Source of the DNA: Chryseobacterium sp. FP211-J200
GTDB taxonomy: Bacteria; Bacteroidota; Bacteroidia; Flavobacteriales; Weeksellaceae
NCBI RefSeq assembly: GCF_001643375.1
Contig: NZ_LSHB01000012.1
Span: 54,521-118,520, forward strand
Length of the DNA: 64,000 nucleotides
Direction: 5' to 3'
The first letter of the stretch is position 1; every line of letters begins with the position of its first letter. Below, piece by piece: positions 8,766 to 16,456 of this stretch. Both the position numbers and the translations under genes were made by a program. The notes beneath the pieces are model-generated. The model was not told the origin of the DNA and did no database searches. It saw only the letters and a list, made by a program, of their open reading frames with translations.

Positions 8766-9524
8766 ATGAAAAAATTCTATTCTCTATTAGCAGCAGTTGC
8801 TTTAACTGCAACAGTAAGTGCGCAAGGTACAGAAACGTTCTCAGCTCAGACAGCTTTGTCAACAGCTTATGCAAACGGTAGCTTCTCTGGAGAAACTAGT
8901 GGTGTAAGTGTTGATTATGTTCATTCTCGTGACGAGGATACTTATGGTATCACTGGAAAAGGACTTATGCTAAGAAGATCAGACGAGCCAAGTTCTGTAG
9001 AGTTCACAATTCCTAATGGAGTTGGTTCTTTTACTTTCAAATACAGAAAAGCTTTTACAGGAGGAACCAACACAAGAGTTCTTGCCGTTTTTGTTGACGG
9101 AGTACAAACGACAGTAACTCCTGCGTTTGGAGCTGCTGGAGAAGATACTACGGTATTGACTTCTACTACTCCAGTTAACAAATCTGGATCAGTAAAGATC
9201 AAAATCTCTTATCCAACTGGAACTGCTGCAGGAAACAAACAAGTTACTATTGATGACGTTTCTTGGACTGCATATACGACTATGGCTGTGGTAGATGCAA
9301 ACAATGCTAAAGCTAACTTGGTGAAGAACACAATCGTTTCTAACGAATTGATCTTCGGAGCTTCTGCGAAAGTATCAGTTTACAACACTGCTGGTCAAAT
9401 CGTGAAAACAGCTGAGGTTTCTGATAACTCTAGATTGGACGTTTCTGCGTTGCCAAAAGGAACTTACGTGGTAACAGGTCTAGTTAACGGACAGGCTGTA
9501 TCTCAAAAAGTTATCAAAAAATAA
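8766..9524 (+). CDS. T9SS type A sorting domain-containing secreted protein (first of a tandem pair)
   Basis: A 252-residue exported protein. The signal peptide runs MKKFYSLLAAVALTATVSAQ. The middle is a beta-sandwich-like domain with no visible enzyme motif. The last 75 or so residues form a type A sorting domain: VSVYNTAGQIVKTAEV, then LPKGTYVVTGLVNGQAVSQK and a basic end. Such domains guide passage through the type IX secretion system and are removed during export. The next gene has a near-identical sorting domain, so they are probably paralogues. The perfect promoter and favourable codons suggest high expression. The ATG at 8766 was chosen over an upstream in-frame TTG because it starts the signal peptide. 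Confidence 0.88.
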   Translation: MKKFYSLLAAVALTATVSAQGTETFSAQTALSTAYANGSFSGETSGVSVDYVHSRDEDTYGITGKGLMLRRSDEPSSVEFTIPNGVGSFTFKYRKAFTGGTNTRVLAVFVDGVQTTVTPAFGAAGEDTTVLTSTTPVNKSGSVKIKISYPTGTAAGNKQVTIDDVSWTAYTTMAVVDANNAKANLVKNTIVSNELIFGASAKVSVYNTAGQIVKTAEVSDNSRLDVSALPKGTYVVTGLVNGQAVSQKVIKK

Positions 9525-9540
9525 TTAAAATAAATGTTAA

Positions 9541-9573
9541 AAAAATGCTCTCTGTAATTGGGAGCATTTTTTT
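9541..9573 (+). terminator. Rho-independent terminator
   Basis: aaaaatgctc and gagcattttt form a stem extended by a T-G and a C-G pair, followed by more T. It separates the two tandem T9SS genes. Confidence 0.85.
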
Positions 9574-9610
9574 ACTTATTTTTACGTAATCAATTTTAAA
9601 CTTTAATAAA

Positions 9611-10399
9611 ATGAAAAAAATCTTTACTATTTTAAGTGTTGCTGCAGCAATGACAGTTTCAGCACAAAGTAACCTTTTTGCTGGCTCTGATTTTAATGAT
9701 TGGACTGCTTTTCAATCAAGCTTAGGATTTGATCTTAAGTCTGGAGAACAAAGTGCAGCTGGTGGTGTTGGTGGAACAGGTGCATTAAAAATTACTGATA
9801 ATACAGGCACATCAAACATTTATGTAATGACAGCTAATAAAAACATGAATGTTACAGGAATCAATTATATTACATTGAAGGTAAAAGGTGTTGCTGGTGG
9901 AATTTCTTTCAATGCTGGAGATGGAACAGCTGCTGGAAGTAAGTATTTCAACGTTCCCGCAGGTACAACTGGAAATGTTACTCTGACTGCTACAGGAGCA
10001 AATTCTTATACAGGAAGCATCAATACTAATGATTGGGTTACCATCACATTAGATCTTACTGGAGTATCTTGGGGGTCAACTCCATCTTTTTCTATAAAGT
10101 TACAAAAGAGTTCGACTAATGCGTTGTTTGTAGATGATATCAAAGGTTCTGCAACTTTAGCAGTTGCAGATTTTGCAAAAACAAACTCTATATTGGTTAA
10201 AAATACTGTTGTTGGAGAATCTATCGCTTTCGCTAAAACTGCCGATATCCAAATCGTAAACGCTGCTGGTCAAGTTGTAAAAGCTGCTAAAGTAACAGAA
10301 GGTTCTACTTTGAACGTATCTTCTCTTGCTAAAGGTGTTTACATCGTAACTGGTTCAGTTAACGGAGAAAAAGTATCTCAAAAAGTGATCAAAAACTAA
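9611..10399 (+). CDS. T9SS type A sorting domain-containing secreted protein (second of a tandem pair)
   Basis: A 262-residue exported protein with signal peptide MKKIFTILSVAAAMTVSAQ. The central part is rich in Gly, Thr and Asn and looks like a jelly-roll carbohydrate-binding or adhesin fold; no catalytic motif is seen. The C-terminal sorting domain (IQIVNAAGQVVKAAKV...LAKGVYIVTGSVNGEKVSQK) is closely similar to that of the gene just upstream, while the middles differ, as expected if cargo diversified on a shared export signal. An IS element has inserted at its stop codon and now separates it from its original terminator. TTG-N16-TATTTTTA upstream is a weak promoter candidate. Confidence 0.87.
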   Translation: MKKIFTILSVAAAMTVSAQSNLFAGSDFNDWTAFQSSLGFDLKSGEQSAAGGVGGTGALKITDNTGTSNIYVMTANKNMNVTGINYITLKVKGVAGGISFNAGDGTAAGSKYFNVPAGTTGNVTLTATGANSYTGSINTNDWVTITLDLTGVSWGSTPSFSIKLQKSSTNALFVDDIKGSATLAVADFAKTNSILVKNTVVGESIAFAKTADIQIVNAAGQVVKAAKVTEGSTLNVSSLAKGVYIVTGSVNGEKVSQKVIKN

Positions 10400-10435
10400 T
10401 CTAACCTGAGTTCGGGATAAAAAATGAGATATAAT

Positions 10436-10466
10436 TTGTAAAAAATAGCAATAATTCGTATATTTA
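10436..10466 (+). promoter_or_regulatory. Promoter of the IS transposase
   Basis: TTG, a 20-base spacer and TATATTTA (7 of 8 consensus positions) lie inside the left end of the IS, 37 bases before the transposase ATG. Confidence 0.5.
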
Positions 10467-10503
10467 AGTTTCTGACATTCAAATATTTAAACGATTTATT
10501 GCT

Positions 10504-11421
10504 ATGAATTTGAAAGTCCAAATTACAAATATTTTTGTACAAATTGATGATTTTTGTAAAGAGTTTGATGCACAAATTAAAAAATTAAAGCTTAATGCTT
10601 TAGGAGACAACAAGAGGAGAAGGAACAGAAATTCAAAAATGTCTGATTCTGAAATTATCACAATCATGATAGGTTTTCATTTGGGAGCTCACAAAACGTT
10701 TAAGCATTATTACAAAGAAATAGTTTGTGGGTATTGGAAAGATCTGTTTCCAAACAGTCTTTCCTACAACAGGTTTATCGAACTTCAACAAAGATGTTTT
10801 GTTGTTTTTGCCTTATTTTTAAAAGAAAAATGTCTGGGAAAATGCACAGGAATAAGCTTTATGGATAGTACAACTTTGAAAGTTTGCAGAAACCAAAGAA
10901 TACATAATCATAAAGTTTTCAAAGGTTTAGCAGAACGCGGAAAATCCTCACTGGGTTGGTTCTACGGTTTTAAACTGCATTTGGTATGCAATGAAAAGGG
11001 AGAACTTTTATCTTTTTATGTGACAAAAGGAAATGTGGATGATCGAAATCCGACACACATTAAGAAGATGACCAAGCAACTGTTTGGGAAATTGTTTGCC
11101 GATAAAGGATACCTTTCAAAAGCCCTGTGGGAGATGCTTTTTGCAGATGGAATTCAACTCTTTACCAAACTTAGAAAGAATATGAAAAATCATATTATGA
11201 CTATGGAAGACAAGATTTTGCTCAGAAAAAGAGCCATCATTGAAACCATAAATGATGAATTGAAGAATCACTGTCAGGTTGAACACACCAGACATCGCAG
11301 TGTGAGCAATTTTATAATGAATATTTTGGGAGGGCTTACAGCATACTGTTTCTTTCCAAAAAAACCGTCACTTAATTTGAAAAAAGTAAATGACGGCCAA
11401 TTATTTTTAAATTTTGCTTAA
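10504..11421 (+). CDS. IS982 family transposase
   Basis: A 305-residue DDE transposase of full family length. The acidic triad is visible as Asp in SFMDSTTLK, Asp in LFADKGYLSK and Glu in RAIIETINDELKN. The block FYGFKLHLVCNEKGELLSF is typical of IS982 members. The N-terminus carries a basic DNA-binding stretch (DNKRRRNRNSK). Nothing suggests decay, so the element is probably still active. The stop lies 14 bases inside the right end of the element. Confidence 0.95.
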   Translation: MNLKVQITNIFVQIDDFCKEFDAQIKKLKLNALGDNKRRRNRNSKMSDSEIITIMIGFHLGAHKTFKHYYKEIVCGYWKDLFPNSLSYNRFIELQQRCFVVFALFLKEKCLGKCTGISFMDSTTLKVCRNQRIHNHKVFKGLAERGKSSLGWFYGFKLHLVCNEKGELLSFYVTKGNVDDRNPTHIKKMTKQLFGKLFADKGYLSKALWEMLFADGIQLFTKLRKNMKNHIMTMEDKILLRKRAIIETINDELKNHCQVEHTRHRSVSNFIMNILGGLTAYCFFPKKPSLNLKKVNDGQLFLNFA

Positions 11422-11459
11422 ACCGAACTCAGGTTAATCTAAGTTTTTCTTAAAAATAG

Positions 11460-11491
11460 AAGGCTTCCTAATTTAGGAAGCCTTTTTTTTT
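11460..11491. terminator. Bidirectional terminator, originally that of the upstream T9SS gene
   Basis: aggcttccta and taggaagcct form a perfect 10-bp stem with loop att and a run of T after it. A-rich sequence before it lets it work on the minus strand too, for the outer-membrane gene ending at 11512. Removing the IS would place it about 55 bases after the 9611-10399 gene. Confidence 0.85.
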
Positions 11492-11511
11492 ATAGGAATT
11501 AAAAGGATAGT

Positions 11512-14328
11512 TTAAAACACGCCTCTTCTTAAATTGTTGATCAGTGCACCAAGGTTCAATACCAATGTATATCGGATCCTGTAGCCATAATTTTTGAAAC
11601 CAGGTTCAAAGCCTAAAGTAGATGCGACGGGAAAATAAACCTCCAAGAAATCAGGAACCACTTTTACCTTGATGCCAGAATCCCAAATGAATTGTGCAGC
11701 TCTGTTTTTGTTCTTGTAAACGCCAGCATCTGCATACAGATTGAACCACTTCCAAAGATGAGAATCTACATTCACGCTGGTGATAAATTGATTCACGGAA
11801 GTGTTGAAGAATGATTTGAAGCCGCCTTCTGCCAATATAAATTGCTGAGAAAGAATCCCTGAGGTTGCACTCTGTCCCAACAATCCGTAAGAAAAAGAGT
11901 AGTTGGAAACCCGTGAGATTCCGTAGTTGAAAAGATTATTTTTGGTCTCATTCTTTACAAAGTAGCCCGCAAACCAACGGAAACTGATCTTCTTGTTCTT
12001 TGCAAATTCCCAGCGGTAAAAGGCCTCTGCTGATATCTTTTGAAAATCCTCCATCCATTGGACATTGGTCCCGATATATTTCTCGTGGATCATCTGGTTA
12101 TCGGAATAGGAATAGCCCAAATTCCAGAGGTTGTACTTTGCATATTCATTATTCAGGATTCTTATAGGTGAGAGTTCCCGCTCGTAATAGTTGTAAGAAA
12201 AGAATAAATTTCTCCCGATTGCACTTCTTGGATTTTTATTGAAACTTAACGATGTGGACGCTCCAAATCGTTGATATGCCAAATTATTATCATAATGAAA
12301 ATAGGATCCAGACACTCCAAAATTCCAGCTTCTGAAGAAACTTTCTGGCGGCAAAATGGAGTAGCCCAAACCAGCTGAACCGGTCAGTTTCCCAGTTCCG
12401 GAACTATAGTATGGCGTCACCGAATAATCAAATTTCTGGTCAAAGATCCCTTGATTTTTAAAATTCAATCCAAAAAGAACTTTATCATAAGCGTTGAAGG
12501 TAAGTCTTGGTGTGATGAAGATCTCATTATATTCCGGATTCTGAATATCCTTGATCAACTTGAATCTGATCTTCTTCATGTTCGAGAAAATCCCTTTTGT
12601 GTAAAGATAATTGTCCCGGAAATTGGTTTCAGGGAAAACGTAATCATCGTTCAGAACAATCTTTTCCACTTGGTTTGAAGGAAGGGAGAAGGTGTCCTTT
12701 TTCATCTCCGTTCCGTCTTTCCAAAAGGTCGTTTTCCCAGTAGCTTTGGTCTCTGTCTCCATCTTTAAAGGAATGATTTCGGTCTTATTTTTCTGGATTT
12801 TGACCAAGTAGTCATTGTCTTTTTTATCAAAATTTTTAAGATTAAAGTTGATCCGATGTTTTTCTGACATCATGTTTTTTAAGAATGTAGATTTTCCATC
12901 AGAATGATTCTCAAGGTCTTTCAGAAAATCATCACCAATGACTTTGTTTCTGTAATTTTTAGAAAAATATTGTTTCAGAAAAGTGTCAAACGATTCATTT
13001 TCTTGGTATTCCGAAATATAATTGAGAAGACTTCCTGTTTCAAACTGGCTGATCGCGGTTGTGTTAAAATTACTCAACTTGTCAAATGGTGTCGTGATCT
13101 TCTGGTCGAGATTCTGAGTGTAGATATAATGATAAGCCAGGCCGTAACGTTCGGATAATTTCAGCTTCGAAGCATGAAAGATCTTCAAAGGTTTGATCCC
13201 GAAAAACTTGGCGTTGTCGGCAAGATCGCCAATCAATTTGTGGTCTGGATAGTTTTTTTTCAAATATTGGATTTCCAGATAGGACTTCAAACCATTTTTC
13301 AGCCAATGGTCTTTTGTTTTGTTGCTGATGAAAAATTCGTCCATGACTTTTTTAGAGATCGTGCTAAAATAATCCAGGTCGGTCTTTTCATAATCTGTGA
13401 ACATCTGGAATTTGAACTTCCAAAATTTGATATCATCAATTCCGATAAACTCTTCTTTTTTCATGAATTTCTCCGTGATGAAGAGCTTTTCAGGAATATT
13501 TCCAGTTCTTGCTTTTATGAATCTAAGTTGAGTCGCAAGCAGAAATTCCAAAACTTGTTTCTGATAATCTGAGACCTGATAACCCAATTGGATCTGTGTT
13601 GTTTCGCCATCTAAATTGGCCGAAAACTGAGGATAGTTTTCTATCGAAAGCTGAAATTCTGGGTCATTGGTAGATTGTCCTTCGAAGTTGAGGTGGCTTG
13701 TCTCCTTCAAATTGGAGTAGGCATTCCATTTCTCAGGAAGCTGAAAATTGACATTCCAAAATGAGCCCGCATTAGCCGTTTCTTCTGTATCGCGATAAAA
13801 ATAATTGCTTTGCGCTTCGTTTTCATAAGTCTCAGGAACCAGGAAAAAGTATTTCAGAAGAATATGATTCGTATTGATTCCATAACCTGTGAAACGAGCG
13901 TCGGGAAGTCGGATCTGATATTTGAAATTTATGGTAACGCTTTCTCCCGGCTTCAAAGCTTCGGAAAGTGGGATGAAAATATTTTCCTGTTTGGTGTTCA
14001 GGACTTCAGAAGCGATGTTGTTATGGGAGTATTGGAGGCTTTCCAGTTTTCCCAACTGGTCGTCCTTTGCGAAATAGAGGTCATTTTTTCTGTCCTCGAT
14101 TTTCCTTTTTAGAAGTGGCGTTTTCCTTTTCTGATAAGCCGAAACCCAATTCAAAAGTTTGATCTGACTGATGGATTTCTGATGTGGATTGTGGTAAACC
14201 AAAGTCTGCTCGACAGAAATCGATTTCTGGTCGTCATTCAGTCTGACATTCAACCGAATGCTGTCTTGCTGAGCAACCGCCCAGAAATTAAAAGAAAAAG
14301 AAACTAAGACACAAAAAAAACGCTTCAT
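11512..14328 (-). CDS. Outer-membrane protein with M1-peptidase-like N-terminal part lacking the zinc motif
   Basis: A 938-residue exported protein; the signal peptide ends near WAVAQ. The first 450 or so residues look like an M1 aminopeptidase: an N-terminal beta-saddle (VRLNDDQKSISVEQTLVYHN) and, near residues 315-350, the stretch around DHWLKNGLKSYLEIQYLKK, which matches the W-x-x-E-G-x-A-x-Y-x-E helix. The zinc motif H-E-x-x-H is missing; STISKKVMDEFF stands in its place, and the second-helix Glu is Asn. The last 350 residues are barrel-like strands ending RRGVF. I infer a cell-surface pseudopeptidase joined to an outer-membrane barrel. The ATG at 14328 starts the signal peptide. A cttcatcag/ctgatgaag inverted repeat spans the start region (14323-14375). 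Confidence 0.6.
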   Translation of the reverse strand: MKRFFCVLVSFSFNFWAVAQQDSIRLNVRLNDDQKSISVEQTLVYHNPHQKSISQIKLLNWVSAYQKRKTPLLKRKIEDRKNDLYFAKDDQLGKLESLQYSHNNIASEVLNTKQENIFIPLSEALKPGESVTINFKYQIRLPDARFTGYGINTNHILLKYFFLVPETYENEAQSNYFYRDTEETANAGSFWNVNFQLPEKWNAYSNLKETSHLNFEGQSTNDPEFQLSIENYPQFSANLDGETTQIQLGYQVSDYQKQVLEFLLATQLRFIKARTGNIPEKLFITEKFMKKEEFIGIDDIKFWKFKFQMFTDYEKTDLDYFSTISKKVMDEFFISNKTKDHWLKNGLKSYLEIQYLKKNYPDHKLIGDLADNAKFFGIKPLKIFHASKLKLSERYGLAYHYIYTQNLDQKITTPFDKLSNFNTTAISQFETGSLLNYISEYQENESFDTFLKQYFSKNYRNKVIGDDFLKDLENHSDGKSTFLKNMMSEKHRINFNLKNFDKKDNDYLVKIQKNKTEIIPLKMETETKATGKTTFWKDGTEMKKDTFSLPSNQVEKIVLNDDYVFPETNFRDNYLYTKGIFSNMKKIRFKLIKDIQNPEYNEIFITPRLTFNAYDKVLFGLNFKNQGIFDQKFDYSVTPYYSSGTGKLTGSAGLGYSILPPESFFRSWNFGVSGSYFHYDNNLAYQRFGASTSLSFNKNPRSAIGRNLFFSYNYYERELSPIRILNNEYAKYNLWNLGYSYSDNQMIHEKYIGTNVQWMEDFQKISAEAFYRWEFAKNKKISFRWFAGYFVKNETKNNLFNYGISRVSNYSFSYGLLGQSATSGILSQQFILAEGGFKSFFNTSVNQFITSVNVDSHLWKWFNLYADAGVYKNKNRAAQFIWDSGIKVKVVPDFLEVYFPVASTLGFEPGFKNYGYRIRYTLVLNLGALINNLRRGVF

Positions 14329-14418
14329 CAGGAACAATCAGTACTTATCAAAACTACTAATTTTTTCTGATGAAGTATGGGTTATGTTTGTTAAAGTTTT
14401 ATTGTTGATCATCAACTT

Positions 14419-14453
14419 GTCAGTCTGAGGTTCTCGAAGACATATAAAAACTC
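14419..14453 (+). repeat. Left 35-bp inverted repeat of GIY-YIG unit
   Basis: It matches the reverse complement of 14824-14858 at 34 of 35 positions; the mismatch follows the TCGAAGACA block. Confidence 0.9.
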
Positions 14454-14495
14454 AAAAAAGCTCTGCTTTTTTTCTATATTTGAGAAAACACATTT

Positions 14496-14792
14496 ATGAA
14501 ACGTTATTATGTTTACATCTTGCTTTGTACAGATAATTCCTATTATACAGGCGTGACAAATGATTTGGAAACAAAGTTACTATATCATCAAAATGGTTAT
14601 AATCCAAATTGTTATACTTTTCACCGTCGGCCTGTTGAGATTGTTTATTATACAGAATTCGATGATGTGAATCAGGCAATTGCTTTTGAAAAACAAGTGA
14701 AAGGGTGGAGTAGAGCAAAAAAGGAGGCGATAATAAATGATGAATGGGAGAAATTGCCCAATCTGTCAAAACGAAAATTCCCTAATCGATAA
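14496..14792 (+). CDS. GIY-YIG nuclease family protein
   Basis: A 98-residue single-domain GIY-YIG endonuclease of the small UPF0213/YhbQ-like type. The motif reads YYVYILLC...SYYTGVTND, followed by a catalytic-region Arg/Tyr-rich stretch (NCYTFHRRPVEIVYY) and a conserved Glu in AFEKQVKGWSRAKKEAII. It has no extra DNA-binding domain. The 35-bp inverted repeats around it are unusual and suggest that it acts on them. Function in repeat movement is inference; single-domain family members are often annotated only as putative nucleases. Confidence 0.85.
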   Translation: MKRYYVYILLCTDNSYYTGVTNDLETKLLYHQNGYNPNCYTFHRRPVEIVYYTEFDDVNQAIAFEKQVKGWSRAKKEAIINDEWEKLPNLSKRKFPNR

Positions 14793-14823
14793 TCTTTATA
14801 TGGAAAAAATCTGAAGATTTTTA

Positions 14824-14858
14824 AGTTTTTATTTGTCTTCGAGAACCTCAGACTGACA
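14824..14858 (-). repeat. Right 35-bp inverted repeat of GIY-YIG unit
   Basis: Its reverse complement repeats 14419-14453 with one mismatch. It begins 31 bases after the GIY-YIG stop codon. Confidence 0.9.
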
Positions 14859-14863
14859 GAAAT

Positions 14864-14901
14864 GAAAAACCCTTTCATAGTTTTAAACTAAGAAAGGGCT
14901 T
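14864..14901 (-). terminator. Terminator of pyrEF (minus strand)
   Basis: On the minus strand gccctttcttag and ctatgaaaggg form a hairpin with one bulged position, followed by TTTTTC. It lies 20 bases after the pyrEF stop. Confidence 0.6.
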
Positions 14902-14920
14902 AATTTATATTGTTTTAAAG

Positions 14921-16279
14921 TTACAGCGTTTCCAAATATGCTTTCCAGCCTTCATTTTTATAACGCAGAGCTTCTTGTTCAGGTTCTTCGGACTTATAAA
15001 TGCCGCGTCCAACGATAATGAAATCTGTGCCGTAATTCTTGATCACATGCTCTGGAGAATTGTATTGTTGACCTTTGTCGTCACCCGTTTCGCCAAGATT
15101 GACACCTGGCGTGAAGAGTAGAAGTTCATCAGAGATCTCGTTTTGGGCAACGCAACCAATAATGTTTGGATGACTTTGTATCACTTTCATCGCTTCTTCT
15201 CGGTAATGAGAATCGGTCAAAGTGCCTTTGGAAGACATTCCCAAAATTGCGACAACACCAACATTCATAAAGCAATCCAAACTCTTGCTTCCACCGATAA
15301 CGTGAGAAGTCACGAGGTCTGCCCAGTTGGAGATCTTGTAAGTTCCGTAGGAGAATTGAAGTTCCTGCGTGTTTCCGATGTCAGCAAACTTGCGGTCTTC
15401 CATCAATAGAAAGTTGTGTTTCGTAGCCAGATCTTTTAATGGAAGAATGGTTTCGTCTGCATCAAAATCATTCAGAATATCGATATGCGTTTTCAAAGCG
15501 ACAATGTGTGGTCCTACGAAATCTGCAAAATCCAATAATTCTTTTGTGGTAATAAAATCAGCTGAAGCGATGAGGTTTGACCTTTTTTCGATAGCAATCT
15601 CAAGAATTTTCTTGGCAAACGAATGTTCCGCAGTTTCTAATTTTTGTTCGTAAGACAAACGTTTTTTCTCTTCGAAGATAACTTGATTTCCATTCACGAA
15701 ATCTTTGATCCTTGCCACTTCATCTTCATCAATATAATTCACTTCTCTCAAGATTTCCACAACTTCAGAAATGTTGAAAAGCGAATGAACTTTGTAACCT
15801 TTGGCTTCCAATTTTTCTTTTCCGCCTTGCTGTCTGTCCAAAACCACAACGATGTCAGAAACTTTGATGCCTTCATTTTCAACTTCGTCGATGGTTTCTA
15901 CAAGTGATTTACCGGAGGTGATCACATCTTCTACCAAAAGACAGTTTTGTCCTTTTTCAAAAATTCCTTCGATGAGTTTTTTGGTGCCGTAAGCTTTGGC
16001 TTCTTTTCTTTTGATGATCAGTGGAATAAAACTTTCCAAAGACATTGCAGTCGCCATCGGAAGTGCAGCATAAGGAACACCACAAATGATATCGAAATTA
16101 TCCAATGGAAGCATTTCCAGAAGATAATTGGCTAGTTTTTTCAGGGTCTTTGGGTCAGAAGCGAGCGGACGAAGATCCACGTAGAACGGACTTTCAATCC
16201 CGCTTTTCAGTGTGAAACGCCCAAATTTGATGATCCCGAGTTTGTAACACTCGAGGAAGAATTCTTTTTTACTTTCCAT
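14921..16279 (-). CDS. Fused orotate phosphoribosyltransferase / OMP decarboxylase (UMP synthase)
   Basis: A 452-residue bifunctional enzyme for the last two steps of UMP synthesis. Residues 1-200 are orotate phosphoribosyltransferase, with the PRPP loop LLVEDVITSGKS near residue 120. Residues 215-452 are OMP decarboxylase, with VALKTHIDIL and the catalytic Lys/Asp network in MEDRKFADIGNT near residue 295, plus GVNLGETGDDKGQQYNSP and FIIVGRGIY. Both the domain order and the decarboxylase motifs match eukaryotic UMP synthase rather than typical bacterial PyrF. The PyrE-PyrF fusion is rare in bacteria as a whole. Its -33 box lies within a palindromic repeat (16320-16456). Confidence 0.93.
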   Translation of the reverse strand: MESKKEFFLECYKLGIIKFGRFTLKSGIESPFYVDLRPLASDPKTLKKLANYLLEMLPLDNFDIICGVPYAALPMATAMSLESFIPLIIKRKEAKAYGTKKLIEGIFEKGQNCLLVEDVITSGKSLVETIDEVENEGIKVSDIVVVLDRQQGGKEKLEAKGYKVHSLFNISEVVEILREVNYIDEDEVARIKDFVNGNQVIFEEKKRLSYEQKLETAEHSFAKKILEIAIEKRSNLIASADFITTKELLDFADFVGPHIVALKTHIDILNDFDADETILPLKDLATKHNFLLMEDRKFADIGNTQELQFSYGTYKISNWADLVTSHVIGGSKSLDCFMNVGVVAILGMSSKGTLTDSHYREEAMKVIQSHPNIIGCVAQNEISDELLLFTPGVNLGETGDDKGQQYNSPEHVIKNYGTDFIIVGRGIYKSEEPEQEALRYKNEGWKAYLETL

Positions 16280-16299
16280 TTATTTTTCTTAGATTTCTA

Positions 16300-16328
16300 C
16301 AAATTTAAGGCTATTTTTTAAACCACAA
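16300..16328 (-). promoter_or_regulatory. Bacteroidota-type promoter of pyrEF
   Basis: On the minus strand this is TTG, an 18-base spacer and TAAATTTG, all consensus positions met. The TTG (16326-16328) lies inside the end of the palindromic element at 16320-16456. The -7 box ends 21 bases before the ATG. Confidence 0.7.
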
Positions 16329-16456
16329 AAGGCACTAAAGCTATACTTATTTCTAAGTTTATCAAAAGTTCAAAAAAGTAAAAGGTTTTGCAAGTCAGCT
16401 TTTTGCTCTTTTAAAAGTCTTTCATTTTAAATTCTCTATTGTGACTTTTGTGGTTT
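16320..16456. repeat. 137-nt palindromic (MITE-like) element with 16-bp terminal inverted repeats
   Basis: aaaccacaaaaggcac (16320-16335) recurs inverted at 16441-16456 with one mismatch. The interior is A/T-rich with no gene. The element fills nearly the whole gap between pyrEF and tag, and the right arm runs up to the tag stop codon. Confidence 0.65.

Larger units (their letters stand above)
10403..11435 (+). mobile_element. IS982-family insertion sequence, complete
   Basis: A 1033-bp element bounded by 13-bp perfect inverted repeats, aacctgagttcgg on the left and its complement on the right. A 5-bp direct repeat, aatct, lies immediately outside both ends (10398-10402 and 11436-11440), so both edges are intact and the insertion looks recent. 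It holds one full-length DDE transposase gene. The same 13 bases recur at the right edge of the window. Confidence 0.93.
14419..14858. mobile_element. Putative mobile unit: GIY-YIG gene between 35-bp inverted repeats
   Basis: A 35-bp sequence beginning tgtcagtctgag (14419-14453) is repeated in inverted orientation at 14824-14858 with a single mismatch. The two arms enclose one gene of 98 residues encoding a GIY-YIG nuclease and little else, a 440-bp unit in all. No target duplication is obvious at the edges. The arms resemble those of the gene-less palindrome at 41748-41834 (TGTCAGTYTGAG...TCGAAGAC), as expected for a nuclease and its non-autonomous dependants. Confidence 0.65.
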
